A DNA stretch of 64,000 nt from Crocosphaera chwakensis CCY0110 (GTDB lineage: Bacteria; Cyanobacteriota; Cyanobacteriia; Cyanobacteriales; Microcystaceae): NCBI RefSeq assembly GCF_000169335.1, contig NZ_AAXW01000012.1, positions 1 to 64,000 of the forward strand. Reading direction: 5' to 3'. A program made the translations under genes and the position numbers. The notes under the pieces were generated by a model that saw only the letters and a program-made list of their open reading frames with translations, was not told the DNA's origin and searched no databases. Below are positions 35,666 through 44,771 of this stretch, piece after piece (the first letter of the stretch is position 1; each line of letters begins with the position of its first letter).

Positions 35666-35801
35666 TACCAAATCCGCTTATTTTAGTAGAGTAACGTTTT
35701 TTCTCCCTGCTCCCTGCTCCCTGCTCCCTGCTCCCTGCTCCCTGCTCCCTGCTCCCTGCTCCCTGCTCCGAAAGTTAATACTATCTAAAGCGGATCTAGT
35801 A
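35666..35801. repeat. MITE-like element with nine CTCCCTG heptamers (copy B)
   Basis: The ends match copy A at 5613-5704: TACCAAATCCGCTTATTTTAG at the left (first 20 bases identical) and GCGGATCTAGTA at the right. The core at 35703-35765 is nine perfect CTCCCTG heptamers, against two in copy A. A 63-codon minus-strand frame across it only reflects the repetition. Confidence 0.75.
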
Positions 35802-35843
35802 TAATCTAACCCACCTAATAGATTAAATAGATTAAGTGTTCGC

Positions 35844-38147
35844 TTAGTCAAAATTTCTTTTTTTAACACTCTTAACTAACCGTTGATATTGTTGCTTTAA
35901 ATAGCTAATATTTTGATCATTTTGTCCATATCGCCAACTAATATAAGCATGAGAAATTTCGTCAATAATTTCTGCTTGTTCCTTTGGATGTTGGTAATAA
36001 GATACCTCTACATATTCTAAGGGAGTTTGGGCGTAATGTTTGGGGTATCCTCTTGACTTCAGTATCCTTAACATCTCTTCATATAATTGCACCATTGGCG
36101 GTAATTTTGCGAGGCGACGATAATAACTAAATTTCCTTAATCTACCCCAACCTAACCAACCTAATAACCCTAAAATAACGGCTAATAAAAGCCCCACTAA
36201 TGTACCAATTAAACCACTAGAAATGAATCGCCATAACCATCCTAAAATGCTAATAAATCCAACAATAACTTTAGTCCAAATAATGTTAAAAAAGTTAGTC
36301 ACAGGAGAAGGCAACCACCCTGCTACCCAGTTCCAAAATTGCTTTAAAACGCTAAAAGTTTGCTCTTCTTCTAGAGACGGTGGGAATAAATCATGGCCAG
36401 GAATGGGATCAAACGTATACCAACCAAAATAAGGAAAATAAACCTCAGTCAACGCATAAGCATCGGTGTTTTTAACCACATAGAAACCCGTCAAAGGATT
36501 AAATTTTCCTGGGGCAAACCCAACAGTTAATCTAGCAGGAATACCCACTGAACGCAACATAATGGTTAAAGCAGTGGCAAAGTGATCGGGAATACCGCCT
36601 TCATACTTAAACAAGAAAGATTCTACTAAGTCTTCACTATCCTTAAAAAAGGGCAACTCTTCTTGAATAGTATAATTTTGTTTAATTGCTTGAGTTAAAA
36701 ATAAGACGACTTCATAAGGCGAGTTAAATGATTGATTATTTAACAATTCTAGGGTTTTGTTACGTACTTTCTCTTCAATTTCTGCGGGAACATTTAGATA
36801 AGTTTCTTTAATTTTATCAGAATATTCAGGAGGAGATTTTTGTAATTTTGTGCGATCACGATAAGGCACTTCTGAAACTACCGTATAAGTTAATCCTTCT
36901 AATAAACCCACAGGCGATCGCAGATTATTGAGATCATCAACTCCTATTTCTTGTGCTGGAAAATAGAGATGTTTGGGTTGAGAGAGAGAAGGAACAATAT
37001 TAGGTAAATCAGCTACTGCTGTATAGCTTTGAATCACGCTCTTGGTTTTCATTGCAGTGTTAGGAAAGTGCAAGAAAAATTTATAAGACCAGCGATCACG
37101 TTTAATTGTATCAAACTCTTCTTCGTTAGTAATTTCCCACCCTTGTCCTGTATAGTGATCAAAAGATAAAGCTTTCCAAAAACCAGGAGATTGCGATCGC
37201 ACCCTCATGACAATTTTGGGTTTCATCTCTCCTCGTAAGTTTTGATTTATTTTAGTATTAAATCCATAATATTGACTGTCATCAACTTGTCCTTTTCCTT
37301 GAGATGAATTACTATTTTCTTGTCCTTGTGTACCTTTTTTCTGATTATTATAACCTGGGTTAATAATACCTTTATTTTGTCCACTAAATTTTTGACTGTC
37401 TGCATCCAAAGGACTATCAACAGGAAATGTTTGTAATTGATATCCTGGAAAACGTGGCATTAAAGTAAAAATAGTTAAACCAAACAGTAAGGTGATAGCA
37501 ATTAACACACTAATGCTTTTAAAAGAAACAGGAGAATAGTTAACAGTTTTTTGGGATTTTTGACGAGATTTAAACAGTCTTTTGAAATTGTGATCAATCG
37601 TTTCTAAGTCTAACCGTGATCGATAATCTAATACTAATGTAGGAATCGCTAAAATTAAAAATAATAGTAACCAAGGGGCAAAAGCTACTGTCTGGGAAAT
37701 GGTTCCAGCAACTCCTAATAAAATTAGACCAATAACCATTGAATAGCCTAAATCTTTGCGTCTCGGTAAATCAAAACTATGTAAAACTTGTAATTGAACT
37801 AATAATTCTGCTAAGACAATACGACTATCATTAAGATTTTGAGTTAAGCGAAGTAAGAAGAAAGAAAGTACCGTTAACATCCCCATAGCTAAGAAAAATT
37901 TAAGGGTAATATTGCGATGTTTACGGCGATACCAACTCCAAACACCACCTATAATACTTAAAGGAATCGCCCATAAACTCATCTGAGTTCCAGCAGCAAT
38001 ATCAGTAGCAATAATTCCCACAATGACTAAACATTGTACTAAAACACGAAAAACAGCAGACTCTTCTGTTTTTAGAGGGGGTGCAGATTTAATTTGTTGA
38101 CGGAATTGTTGAAATAAGGATAATGGTTTTCTAGAAGTGTTTGTCAT
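35844..38147 (-). CDS. Transglutaminase-like membrane protein (DUF3488-TGc-DUF4129), catalytic residues missing
   Basis: The 767-aa protein has the TgpA layout: N-terminal helices (about residues 25-195), another near 215-235, a large extracytoplasmic transglutaminase-like domain (about 300-590), a transmembrane stretch (about 620-665) and a C-terminal cytoplasmic DUF4129. In the core the usual G-x-C-E-x-F-A is G-I-P-D-H-F-A (about residue 518), so the Cys is replaced. The usual D-A-H-A-W is D-A-Y-A-L (about 564), so the His is replaced; the downstream F-D-P-I-P Asp remains. Cysteine-protease or transglutaminase activity is therefore not expected, and a binding or structural role is likelier. 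Confidence 0.85.
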   Translation of the reverse strand: MTNTSRKPLSLFQQFRQQIKSAPPLKTEESAVFRVLVQCLVIVGIIATDIAAGTQMSLWAIPLSIIGGVWSWYRRKHRNITLKFFLAMGMLTVLSFFLLRLTQNLNDSRIVLAELLVQLQVLHSFDLPRRKDLGYSMVIGLILLGVAGTISQTVAFAPWLLLFLILAIPTLVLDYRSRLDLETIDHNFKRLFKSRQKSQKTVNYSPVSFKSISVLIAITLLFGLTIFTLMPRFPGYQLQTFPVDSPLDADSQKFSGQNKGIINPGYNNQKKGTQGQENSNSSQGKGQVDDSQYYGFNTKINQNLRGEMKPKIVMRVRSQSPGFWKALSFDHYTGQGWEITNEEEFDTIKRDRWSYKFFLHFPNTAMKTKSVIQSYTAVADLPNIVPSLSQPKHLYFPAQEIGVDDLNNLRSPVGLLEGLTYTVVSEVPYRDRTKLQKSPPEYSDKIKETYLNVPAEIEEKVRNKTLELLNNQSFNSPYEVVLFLTQAIKQNYTIQEELPFFKDSEDLVESFLFKYEGGIPDHFATALTIMLRSVGIPARLTVGFAPGKFNPLTGFYVVKNTDAYALTEVYFPYFGWYTFDPIPGHDLFPPSLEEEQTFSVLKQFWNWVAGWLPSPVTNFFNIIWTKVIVGFISILGWLWRFISSGLIGTLVGLLLAVILGLLGWLGWGRLRKFSYYRRLAKLPPMVQLYEEMLRILKSRGYPKHYAQTPLEYVEVSYYQHPKEQAEIIDEISHAYISWRYGQNDQNISYLKQQYQRLVKSVKKRNFD

Positions 38148-38289
38148 ACAACAAGCAACGTCAAATGTTGCAAAACGTTTATAGTGCTTAACAAACTAAA
38201 TGTCGATTAATAGCTTGCTATTATAAGAGTTCCCAATAATGAAACTTTTATTAACGTGACTTCTGAATTAATACAATATTTTGGATTGT

Positions 38290-38322
38290 CTGATCACTGA
38301 TAACAGGTCACCGATCACTGAT
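38290..38322. repeat. Short tandem repeat of the TCACTGATAACTGG family
   Basis: TGATCACTGATAACAGGTCA and CCGATCACTGATT are two to three units in the 225-bp gap between the transglutaminase-like gene and Uma2. Nothing else is seen in that gap. Confidence 0.55.
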
Positions 38323-38372
38323 TAATTTAACTGTGTTATTATACGCTTATACTAGGCTAAGGGTTTAAACTT

Positions 38373-39125
38373 ATGACGACCCTAGATTTCTCTTCTGATG
38401 TTATTTGTCCTCCTACAGATTTATGGAGTGATGAACCTCCCTTGGAAAGTGATCTTCATTTACAACAAATCATTCTCCTTTTAAGCTGTCTAGAGAGTTT
38501 TTGGTCAGATAGAAATGATTACTATGCAACGGGCAATCTGACGATTTATTATAATGCTGAACAACTGAAAAAACGAGATTTCTGCGGACCTGATTTTTTT
38601 GTGGTTTTAAATACAGAAAAACGTCTTCGCAAAAGTTGGGTTGTTTGGGGAGAAAATGGTCAGTATCCTCATGTAATTGTAGAAATTTTGTCAGATTCTA
38701 CGGCAAAAGTTGATAGAACAAAGAAAAAAGAACTCTATCAAAACATCTTCCGCACTCCTAATTATTTCTGGTTTGACCCTGTTAGTTTAGAATTTCAAGG
38801 ATTTAGGTTATCTGAAGGAAAATATGAACCCATTAATCCTAACGAAAATGGTTATTTATGGAGTGATCAATTAGAATTGTATTTAGGAATTCATGAAAAA
38901 AAATTACGTTATTTTACCCCTGACGAAGAATTAATTTTAACCCCTCAAGAATTAGCTAAACTTGCTCAAGAAAAATTAAAAGATTTAGAAAACACTCAAT
39001 TATTAGCAGTTGCACGTCTTCAAGAATTAGGATTAACCTTAGAACAAATAGCAGATGCTTTAAGTTTATCCGTTGAACAAGTCAGGGTTATATTATCACA
39101 ACAGTCTTCTGACTCGAAAAATTAA
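38373..39125 (+). CDS. Uma2-family (DUF820) endonuclease-like protein
   Basis: The 250-aa protein has the restriction-endonuclease-like DUF820 core, with GPDFFVVLN and the acidic VIVEILSDSTAKVDRTKKK motif (E-x-S...K) around residues 112-135. A coiled-coil plus sigma-like helix-turn-helix tail follows (LGLTLEQIADALSLSVEQV, about 218-240). Such proteins are numerous in cyanobacteria, often plasmid- or transposon-associated, and their cellular role is unproven. It is intact, unlike the copy at 27196. Confidence 0.85.
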   Translation: MTTLDFSSDVICPPTDLWSDEPPLESDLHLQQIILLLSCLESFWSDRNDYYATGNLTIYYNAEQLKKRDFCGPDFFVVLNTEKRLRKSWVVWGENGQYPHVIVEILSDSTAKVDRTKKKELYQNIFRTPNYFWFDPVSLEFQGFRLSEGKYEPINPNENGYLWSDQLELYLGIHEKKLRYFTPDEELILTPQELAKLAQEKLKDLENTQLLAVARLQELGLTLEQIADALSLSVEQVRVILSQQSSDSKN

Positions 39126-39153
39126 TTAGATGATGACTCACTACGCATAAAAA

Positions 39154-39188
39154 AACTGACAACAGGTCACTGGTAACTGATAACTGAC
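39154..39188. repeat. Short tandem repeat of the TCACTGATAACTGG family
   Basis: AACTGACAACAGGTCACTGG and TAACTGATAACTGAC form three degenerate units upstream of the TRAP receptor gene. Confidence 0.55.
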
Positions 39189-39234
39189 AATATCTGCTAT
39201 TTTGATACATGACCTAAAATACCTCATGTAAACG

Positions 39235-40335
39235 ATGAAACGTCGCCACTTCCTCAGTAATGCTGCATTAGGAGCAACTACCGCCACCGTCCTCAGTTCT
39301 TGCCAAAGTCAGTCTGTAGAAGGAAACGGAGGAGGTTCTAGCTTACCTACCCTTCGCTGGAAAATGCAAACCAGTTGGCCCAAGTCCTTAGATACCATTT
39401 TCGGTGGGGCCCAGACGGTTTGCGATCGCGTTAAGGCGATGTCCGGTGGAAAATTTACCATTACCCCTTATGCAGCCGGTGAGATTGTGCCAGGGTTAGA
39501 AGTGTTAGACGCGGTACAACAGAGAACCGTCGAATGTGGTCACTCTCCCAGTTACTATTATGTGGGAAAAAATCCAGCTTTGGGCTTCGGAACCGCCATG
39601 CCATTTGGTTTAACGGCCCAACAACAAAATGCTTGGTTTTATCATGGAGGTGGCCTCGAAACCATGCACAAACTCTATGCAGATTTTAACGTTATCAGCT
39701 TTCCTGCAGGGAATACTGGCGCGCAAATGGGGGGATGGTTCAAACGTCAGGTCAACTCAGTTAATGACCTCAAAGGCTTGAAAATGCGGATTCCTGGACT
39801 GGGAGGGGAGGTAATGAGTCGCTTAGGGGTTAATGTGCAAGTTTTGCCTGGGGGTGAGGTTTTTCTGGCCTTAGATACTGGGGCCATTGATGCAGCCGAA
39901 TGGGTGGGTCCTTATGATGATGAAAAATTAGGACTAAATAAAGCAGCTAATTATTATTATTATCCGGGTTGGTGGGAACCAGGGGCAACCTTAGACTTAC
40001 AAATTAATAAAACTGCTTGGGATCAATTACCGCAAGAATATCAAGAAATTTTAAAAACAGCAGCAATGGAAGCAAACTTAAATATGTTAAGTCAATACGA
40101 TGCTCAAAATCGTCTTGCATTACAATCTTTAATTCAAGGAGGGACTCAATTAATTCCTTATTCTAATGAAATTTTAACCGCAGCCCAAACCGTTGCCTTT
40201 GATTTATACGAAGAAAACGCCGGTAAAGATGCAACATTTAAAGAAGTATATGAAAATTGGAATAAATTTCGACAAGAAATTATTCAATGGAATAAAATTA
40301 ATGAATTAAGTTACACTCAGTTTGTCTTTAAATAA
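39235..40335 (+). CDS. TRAP transporter solute-binding lipoprotein (DctP/TakP type)
   Basis: The 366-aa receptor starts with a twin-arginine-type leader (M-K-R-R-H-F-L) that ends in a lipobox-like L-S-S-C around residue 23, so it is probably exported folded and lipid-anchored. The mature part shows the DctP fold, with MQTSWPKSLDTIFGGAQ at the start and MRIPGLGGEVMSRLG in the hinge, including the conserved Arg that binds the substrate carboxylate. Relatives of TakP bind 2-oxo acids. No TRAP membrane subunits are in the window, so they must be encoded elsewhere. Confidence 0.88.
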   Translation: MKRRHFLSNAALGATTATVLSSCQSQSVEGNGGGSSLPTLRWKMQTSWPKSLDTIFGGAQTVCDRVKAMSGGKFTITPYAAGEIVPGLEVLDAVQQRTVECGHSPSYYYVGKNPALGFGTAMPFGLTAQQQNAWFYHGGGLETMHKLYADFNVISFPAGNTGAQMGGWFKRQVNSVNDLKGLKMRIPGLGGEVMSRLGVNVQVLPGGEVFLALDTGAIDAAEWVGPYDDEKLGLNKAANYYYYPGWWEPGATLDLQINKTAWDQLPQEYQEILKTAAMEANLNMLSQYDAQNRLALQSLIQGGTQLIPYSNEILTAAQTVAFDLYEENAGKDATFKEVYENWNKFRQEIIQWNKINELSYTQFVFK

Positions 40336-40340
40336 AAATA

Positions 40341-40367
40341 CCTGATCACTGATAACTGGTCACTGAA
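40341..40367. repeat. Short tandem repeat of the TCACTGATAACTGG family
   Basis: CTGATCACTGATAACTGG then TCACTGAAG, directly upstream of the DUF6816 start codon; it leaves no clear ribosome-binding site for that gene. Confidence 0.55.
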
Positions 40368-40371
40368 GAAA

Positions 40372-41133
40372 ATGAAATTTTTTGTAATTTTACTCCTCAA
40401 TTTATTCTTGATTCTTGCCTTTACTCAAAATAGTCAAGCTGGAGACATAGCTAATAGATTAACCGCTTATCCTAACTGGAATAGTAAACCGAATATTAGT
40501 CAAGCAGAGACGGATTTAATCTATCCTGAATGGATGGCAGGAACTTGGTCAGTTACCAGTATTCTAAGAAAACAAAAAGCCCCCTTAGCCCCTGAAATTT
40601 TGACCCCAGGCTTTGAAAACAATAAAAAATACTTAAATCAATCGTTTACCTTTCAAGTTCGGTTTAAACCACAAAACCTATCACGTCCGAGTATCCTTTC
40701 TCTTTCTTCCTTATCCCCTCAAAAAAATCTAATTGTAGCTGATCGCACCTTCAACGGAGAAAATATTGCTAAAGCCTATCTAGGGGATAATCAAGTGCTT
40801 TCAGTTAAAGTTCCTCCTGATAATCCCAATCGTCAAATTACCTTTTTAGCTGACAATAATGAACTTATTTCTACCGTAACAGGTCGAAGTCAAGAAACTC
40901 CAAATCCTCAGGAATTTTTAACCACAGAAATCACACAACAACTCTTTCAAAGACCTTCTAGTATTTATCTCAATGAAGTAGAAACCACCACAGATTATCA
41001 ATTAATTAATCCCAATAAAGTAACTGCAAAACAAGTGACCGCCATTTATTTATCCCCTGAAGATCCTGCCTATTTTAAAGCTATGAATCGTCCCGTTGCA
41101 CTATACGAATACCAATTGATTTTAGAAAAGTAA
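40372..41133 (+). CDS. DUF6816 family protein with signal peptide
   Basis: The 253-aa product has an N-terminal signal (hydrophobic residues 3-18, cleavage near Q-A-G) and then a beta-rich domain that begins with the conserved IYPEWMAGTWSVTSILRK. DUF6816 is shared by cyanobacteria and plant chloroplasts, where a lumenal, photosynthesis-related function is suspected but not shown. It is separated from the TRAP receptor by 36 bp, so cotranscription is possible. Confidence 0.8.
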   Translation: MKFFVILLLNLFLILAFTQNSQAGDIANRLTAYPNWNSKPNISQAETDLIYPEWMAGTWSVTSILRKQKAPLAPEILTPGFENNKKYLNQSFTFQVRFKPQNLSRPSILSLSSLSPQKNLIVADRTFNGENIAKAYLGDNQVLSVKVPPDNPNRQITFLADNNELISTVTGRSQETPNPQEFLTTEITQQLFQRPSSIYLNEVETTTDYQLINPNKVTAKQVTAIYLSPEDPAYFKAMNRPVALYEYQLILEK

Positions 41134-41208
41134 TTCAGATAAATCAACAGAAGGAACTCCCCATCCTGGTAAAATTATTATATTAGGTTCTAGGAGTTAC
41201 TCTATTAT

Positions 41209-42879
41209 ATGGTAAGTGTACAACCAGAATATCCTTGGTGGTATGGATGCGTCATTTACGAAATTTATATTCGTAGTTTTTACGACAGTAATGAAGACGG
41301 AATCGGCGATTTAAGGGGTATTATTGAAAAGTTAGATTACTTAGCCTCCTTGCCCATTGATGCTATCTGGATCACCCCTTTTTTCCAATCTCCTATGGAA
41401 GATTTTGGGTATGATGTCTCTGATTTTTATGCAGTTGATCCCCGTTTTGGAAACATAGACGATTTTGAAGCATTGATCGAAGAAGCCCACGCCCGTAACT
41501 TAAAAGTTATTATTGATCAGGTGTGGAGTCATACCGCTAGTATTCATCCTTGGTTTATCGAAAGTTCTTCGAGCCGAGATAATCCCAAAGCTGATTGGTT
41601 CGTGTGGTCAGACGGCAAAAACGGCAGAAAACCCAACGACTGGCTGTCTATCTTCGGCGGAACTGCCTGGAAATGGCATCCCGATCGCAAACAATTCTAT
41701 TTTCATAATTTTCTCGAAACTCAACCGGATCTCAATTGGCATAACCCCGATGTGGTACGAGAAATCATGAAAGTAGGTGAATTTTGGCTAGAAAAAGGGG
41801 TCGATGGTTTCCGCTTAGATGCCTGTAATTATTATATGCACGACCAGAATTTAGTGGATAATCCCCGACGTACCGAAGGAATGCCAGAACTTGAGGGGGT
41901 ATCTCCCATGAATCCCTATGCACAGTATATTCACCTCCATAATATGGACCAAGTGGAGAATATTCGTTCTCTGCGACGGATTCGCAAAACCCTGGAAAAA
42001 TATCCTGGTACCATGTCTATGGGGGAAATTGTAGTCACCAGCGATCCCATGCGCCAAACGGTAGAATATATTAGAGGCGATCGCCGATTACATACTGCAT
42101 ATAATTGTTCTTTATTAGTCAATAAAAAGCTAACACCGAGATTAGTGGCTGATTTGATCGAAGATTTATCTTTGCATCTTGAAGCTGATGAGAGGGAAAT
42201 GATCTGTCTAACTACCAGTAATCATGATTTTCCTCGCGCTAAGTCACGCTGGGCTCCAGATGATCCTTCTTTAACCCCCTATCTCGAAAGATTACTGATC
42301 GCTTTGTTACCCAGTTTACGAGGATTAGTTTGTTTTTATCAAGGAGAAGAATTAGGGTTAACTGAAAGTTCTATTTCCTTAGAGAAAATGAAAGATCCTT
42401 ACGGGATTTATTTCTATCCCTACTTTTCGGGACGAGATGGCTGTCGTACCCCCATCCCTTGGGAACCGGATAAAAAGAATTTTGGTTTTAGTGAGAGTGA
42501 TGAAACTTGGTTAGGAATTGACGACAGTTTTGAATTATTATCTGTTGCAAAACAAGAACATGATCCCGACTCTTTGCTGAATTTCTTCCGTTGGTTTGTC
42601 AAATGGCGTAACCGACAACCGGCATTAAAATATGGAGCGATCGAATTAGTCGAAGCAAGTGACGACATATTAGCATTTCTACGTCGCACTCCTCTCCAAG
42701 AATTACTCTGTGTTTTTAACCTTAGTGAACACAATCGTTCTTATTTTGTTTCTTTTCGTTACGGTAAACCGATTATTAGTTCCGAAAGTCACGACTTTCC
42801 TACCACAAATTTAGGCAATGGTCAAAGAATGATTGAAATGGGGCCGTTTGCCTTTGCCTTTTTTGAACGGGAATCTTAA
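41209..42879 (+). CDS. GH13 alpha-glucosidase/trehalose-synthase-like enzyme
   Basis: The 556-aa protein is a (beta/alpha)8 glycoside hydrolase of family 13. The start (YEIYIRSFYDSNEDGIGDL) and IDQVWSHT identify the oligo-1,6-glucosidase/trehalose-synthase branch. The nucleophile Asp is in GFRLDACNY (about residue 203), the acid/base Glu in SMGEIV (about 271), and the third Asp in TSNHDFPRA (about 340). The calcium-type sequence D-S-N-E-D-G-I-G-D is present near the start. There is no signal peptide, so it acts inside the cell, perhaps on glucosylglycerol, trehalose or maltooligosaccharides. The exact specificity is not readable. Confidence 0.85.
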   Translation: MVSVQPEYPWWYGCVIYEIYIRSFYDSNEDGIGDLRGIIEKLDYLASLPIDAIWITPFFQSPMEDFGYDVSDFYAVDPRFGNIDDFEALIEEAHARNLKVIIDQVWSHTASIHPWFIESSSSRDNPKADWFVWSDGKNGRKPNDWLSIFGGTAWKWHPDRKQFYFHNFLETQPDLNWHNPDVVREIMKVGEFWLEKGVDGFRLDACNYYMHDQNLVDNPRRTEGMPELEGVSPMNPYAQYIHLHNMDQVENIRSLRRIRKTLEKYPGTMSMGEIVVTSDPMRQTVEYIRGDRRLHTAYNCSLLVNKKLTPRLVADLIEDLSLHLEADEREMICLTTSNHDFPRAKSRWAPDDPSLTPYLERLLIALLPSLRGLVCFYQGEELGLTESSISLEKMKDPYGIYFYPYFSGRDGCRTPIPWEPDKKNFGFSESDETWLGIDDSFELLSVAKQEHDPDSLLNFFRWFVKWRNRQPALKYGAIELVEASDDILAFLRRTPLQELLCVFNLSEHNRSYFVSFRYGKPIISSESHDFPTTNLGNGQRMIEMGPFAFAFFERES

Positions 42880-42948
42880 CAGTTAATGATGAAATAAATT
42901 AATGGAGTAACGAAATGTTCAAAGAAGCAGTTATCAGTTTTTTATACT

Positions 42949-42977
42949 TGGTCACTGGTAACTGCTCACTGAGAACT
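42949..42977. repeat. Short tandem repeat of the TCACTGATAACTGG family
   Basis: GGTCACTGGTAACTGCTCAC and TGAGAACT lie between the convergent GH13 and PCP-reductase-like genes. Confidence 0.5.
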
Positions 42978-42980
42978 CAT

Positions 42981-43166
42981 CTATTGCCCAAATTCTAAGC
43001 GCGCTTGTTCTACCATTTCTACGGTAACCTCATCTGAGTCTGCTGCTCTAGCTAATTCTTCAATTCTTTGACGGGCTTGAGTTCTGACAAAAAAGGGAAT
43101 ATTTTTCAGTTTTCTTTGTGCTTCTTGCGTCCAACGGGGACTATCTTCAAATTTCAATTCGCTCAT
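42981..43166 (-). CDS. PCP reductase-family small protein
   Basis: This 61-aa protein (start at MSELKF; an ATG four codons earlier is possible) consists only of the PCP_red domain, the C-terminal module of light-independent protochlorophyllide reductase subunit B. It shows W-T-Q-E-A-Q-R-K-L then IPFFVRTQARQRIEELA and a conserved acidic tail. Stand-alone copies exist in many cyanobacteria, and their role is unknown; a link to chlorophyll synthesis is only suggested. Confidence 0.8.
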   Translation of the reverse strand: MSELKFEDSPRWTQEAQRKLKNIPFFVRTQARQRIEELARAADSDEVTVEMVEQARLEFGQ

Positions 43167-43286
43167 AATTTCTGTCAATTTTAGGGCAGATTTTCTCTCA
43201 ATTTCTATTATATCATCATTAAAGTGTCAAAGGCTAGATGGGTTTTTATCAAAGCTAACAACCATTAATTATTTAATAAAAGAATT

Positions 43287-44744
43287 ATGGATTGTGACAA
43301 TCAAGATTGGATTAATATTTATCAGACTTTTGAAAAAGTATGGGGTTATCAAGAATTTAGACCACCACAAAAAGAAGTCATTAATTGTTTATTAAACGGA
43401 CAAGATGCTTTAATTATTATGCCAACAGGTGGGGGCAAATCCATCTGTTTTCAACTGCCTGCTTTACTCAAAAAAGGTCTGACGATTGTTATTTCTCCTT
43501 TAGTTGCTTTAATGGAGAATCAAGTTAATGAATTAAAAAGTAAACAATTACCCGTAGAGTTATTACATAATGAAATACCGAGACAGCAGCGAAAAAAGAC
43601 CTTAGATAAGATTAATAAACAACAAATTAGATTATTGTATCTTTCCCCTGAAACTTTATTAAGTCTTCCTGTGTGGCAATTATTAATTAAACCCCATATT
43701 GAGATTAATGGATTAATTTTAGATGAAGCACATTGTTTAGTTCAATGGGGGGAAACCTTTCGTCCTAGTTATAGCCGTTTATCCGCAGTTAGAGAAGAAT
43801 TATTAAAGCATAAACCAGCTCAAAAAATAGCGATCGCAGCCTTTACAGCCACAGCAGACCCTAAATCACAAGAGATTATCAAAAGAAGCTTACAATTAAA
43901 AAATCCACAAATCTTTTCTATTAGTCCCTATCGAAAAAATCTCAATTTAGCTATCAAAATTGCTTGGACTCCTCGCTGTCGTCGCCATCAACTTTTAAAC
44001 TTTATTAAACAGCAACAAAAACAAAGTGGTTTAGTTTATATTCGCTCTCGTAAAGATAGTGAAAAGTTAAGTCAATGGTTACAAGAATTAAATTATAAAG
44101 TAGCTGCTTATCATGCCGGTCTAAGTCCTATACAAAGACGGGAAATTGAAGATAAATGGTTAGAAGATAAATTACAATTTGTTGTTTGTACTTCTGCGTT
44201 TGGTTTAGGAATTAATAAACCAGATGTTCGTTGGATTGTACATTATCAAGTACCATTTTTATTATCAGAATATTTACAAGAAATTGGACGAGGAGGAAGA
44301 GATGGAAAGTTAGCCAAAACCCTCACATTAATCAGCGAACCCACAGGATGGCTTGATTCTAGCGATCAACAAAGAAACCAATATTTTCTGCAACAATTAC
44401 AGAAAAACTACCAACAAGCAAAACAGTATTTGAAACAGATACCAAAACAAGGTAATATTATGACTCTTAAAGAAGAAATACCTAAAATTGAAATAATTTT
44501 ATCCTTATTACATCGATGGAAAAAATCAAGATGGACAGATCCATTTAATTATGAGTTAGCTTCTAATTTATCAGACTTAAATATAAGTCAAATAACTAAA
44601 AAATCTCAACAAGAATCACAACAAATGAAACAATATTTAATGACTCGTTCTTGTCGTTGGCAATATATATTAAACGCTTTCGGTTTTTCAAAAGAAGCCA
44701 AAAACTTTCAATGTGGACATTGTGATAATTGTCTAAGAAAATAG
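43287..44744 (+). CDS. recQ: RecQ-type ATP-dependent DNA helicase (short form)
   Basis: The 485-aa protein has two RecA-like domains with Walker A MPTGGGKSICFQLPA (motif I), LDEAHCLVQWGETFRPSY (motif II with the RecQ aromatic loop), AAFTATAD (III) and QEIGRGGRDG (VI). A short zinc-binding end follows (Q-C-G-H-C-D-N-C-L). It lacks the winged-helix RQC and HRDC parts of full-length RecQ, so it is one of the compact cyanobacterial helicases. The activity expected is 3'-5' unwinding in recombination and repair. Confidence 0.9.
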   Translation: MDCDNQDWINIYQTFEKVWGYQEFRPPQKEVINCLLNGQDALIIMPTGGGKSICFQLPALLKKGLTIVISPLVALMENQVNELKSKQLPVELLHNEIPRQQRKKTLDKINKQQIRLLYLSPETLLSLPVWQLLIKPHIEINGLILDEAHCLVQWGETFRPSYSRLSAVREELLKHKPAQKIAIAAFTATADPKSQEIIKRSLQLKNPQIFSISPYRKNLNLAIKIAWTPRCRRHQLLNFIKQQQKQSGLVYIRSRKDSEKLSQWLQELNYKVAAYHAGLSPIQRREIEDKWLEDKLQFVVCTSAFGLGINKPDVRWIVHYQVPFLLSEYLQEIGRGGRDGKLAKTLTLISEPTGWLDSSDQQRNQYFLQQLQKNYQQAKQYLKQIPKQGNIMTLKEEIPKIEIILSLLHRWKKSRWTDPFNYELASNLSDLNISQITKKSQQESQQMKQYLMTRSCRWQYILNAFGFSKEAKNFQCGHCDNCLRK

Positions 44745-44771
44745 TTGAATCCTCGGATAACTTAGTGGCAT

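Noticed and set aside
35678..35869. A 63-codon minus-strand ORF with G-A-G-S-R-E-Q repeats
   Set aside because: It is the translation of the CTCCCTG heptamers in the MITE-like element.
42981..43178. Truncated ChlB remnant
   Set aside because: The PCP_red domain is complete with its own start and is known as a stand-alone small protein in cyanobacteria.
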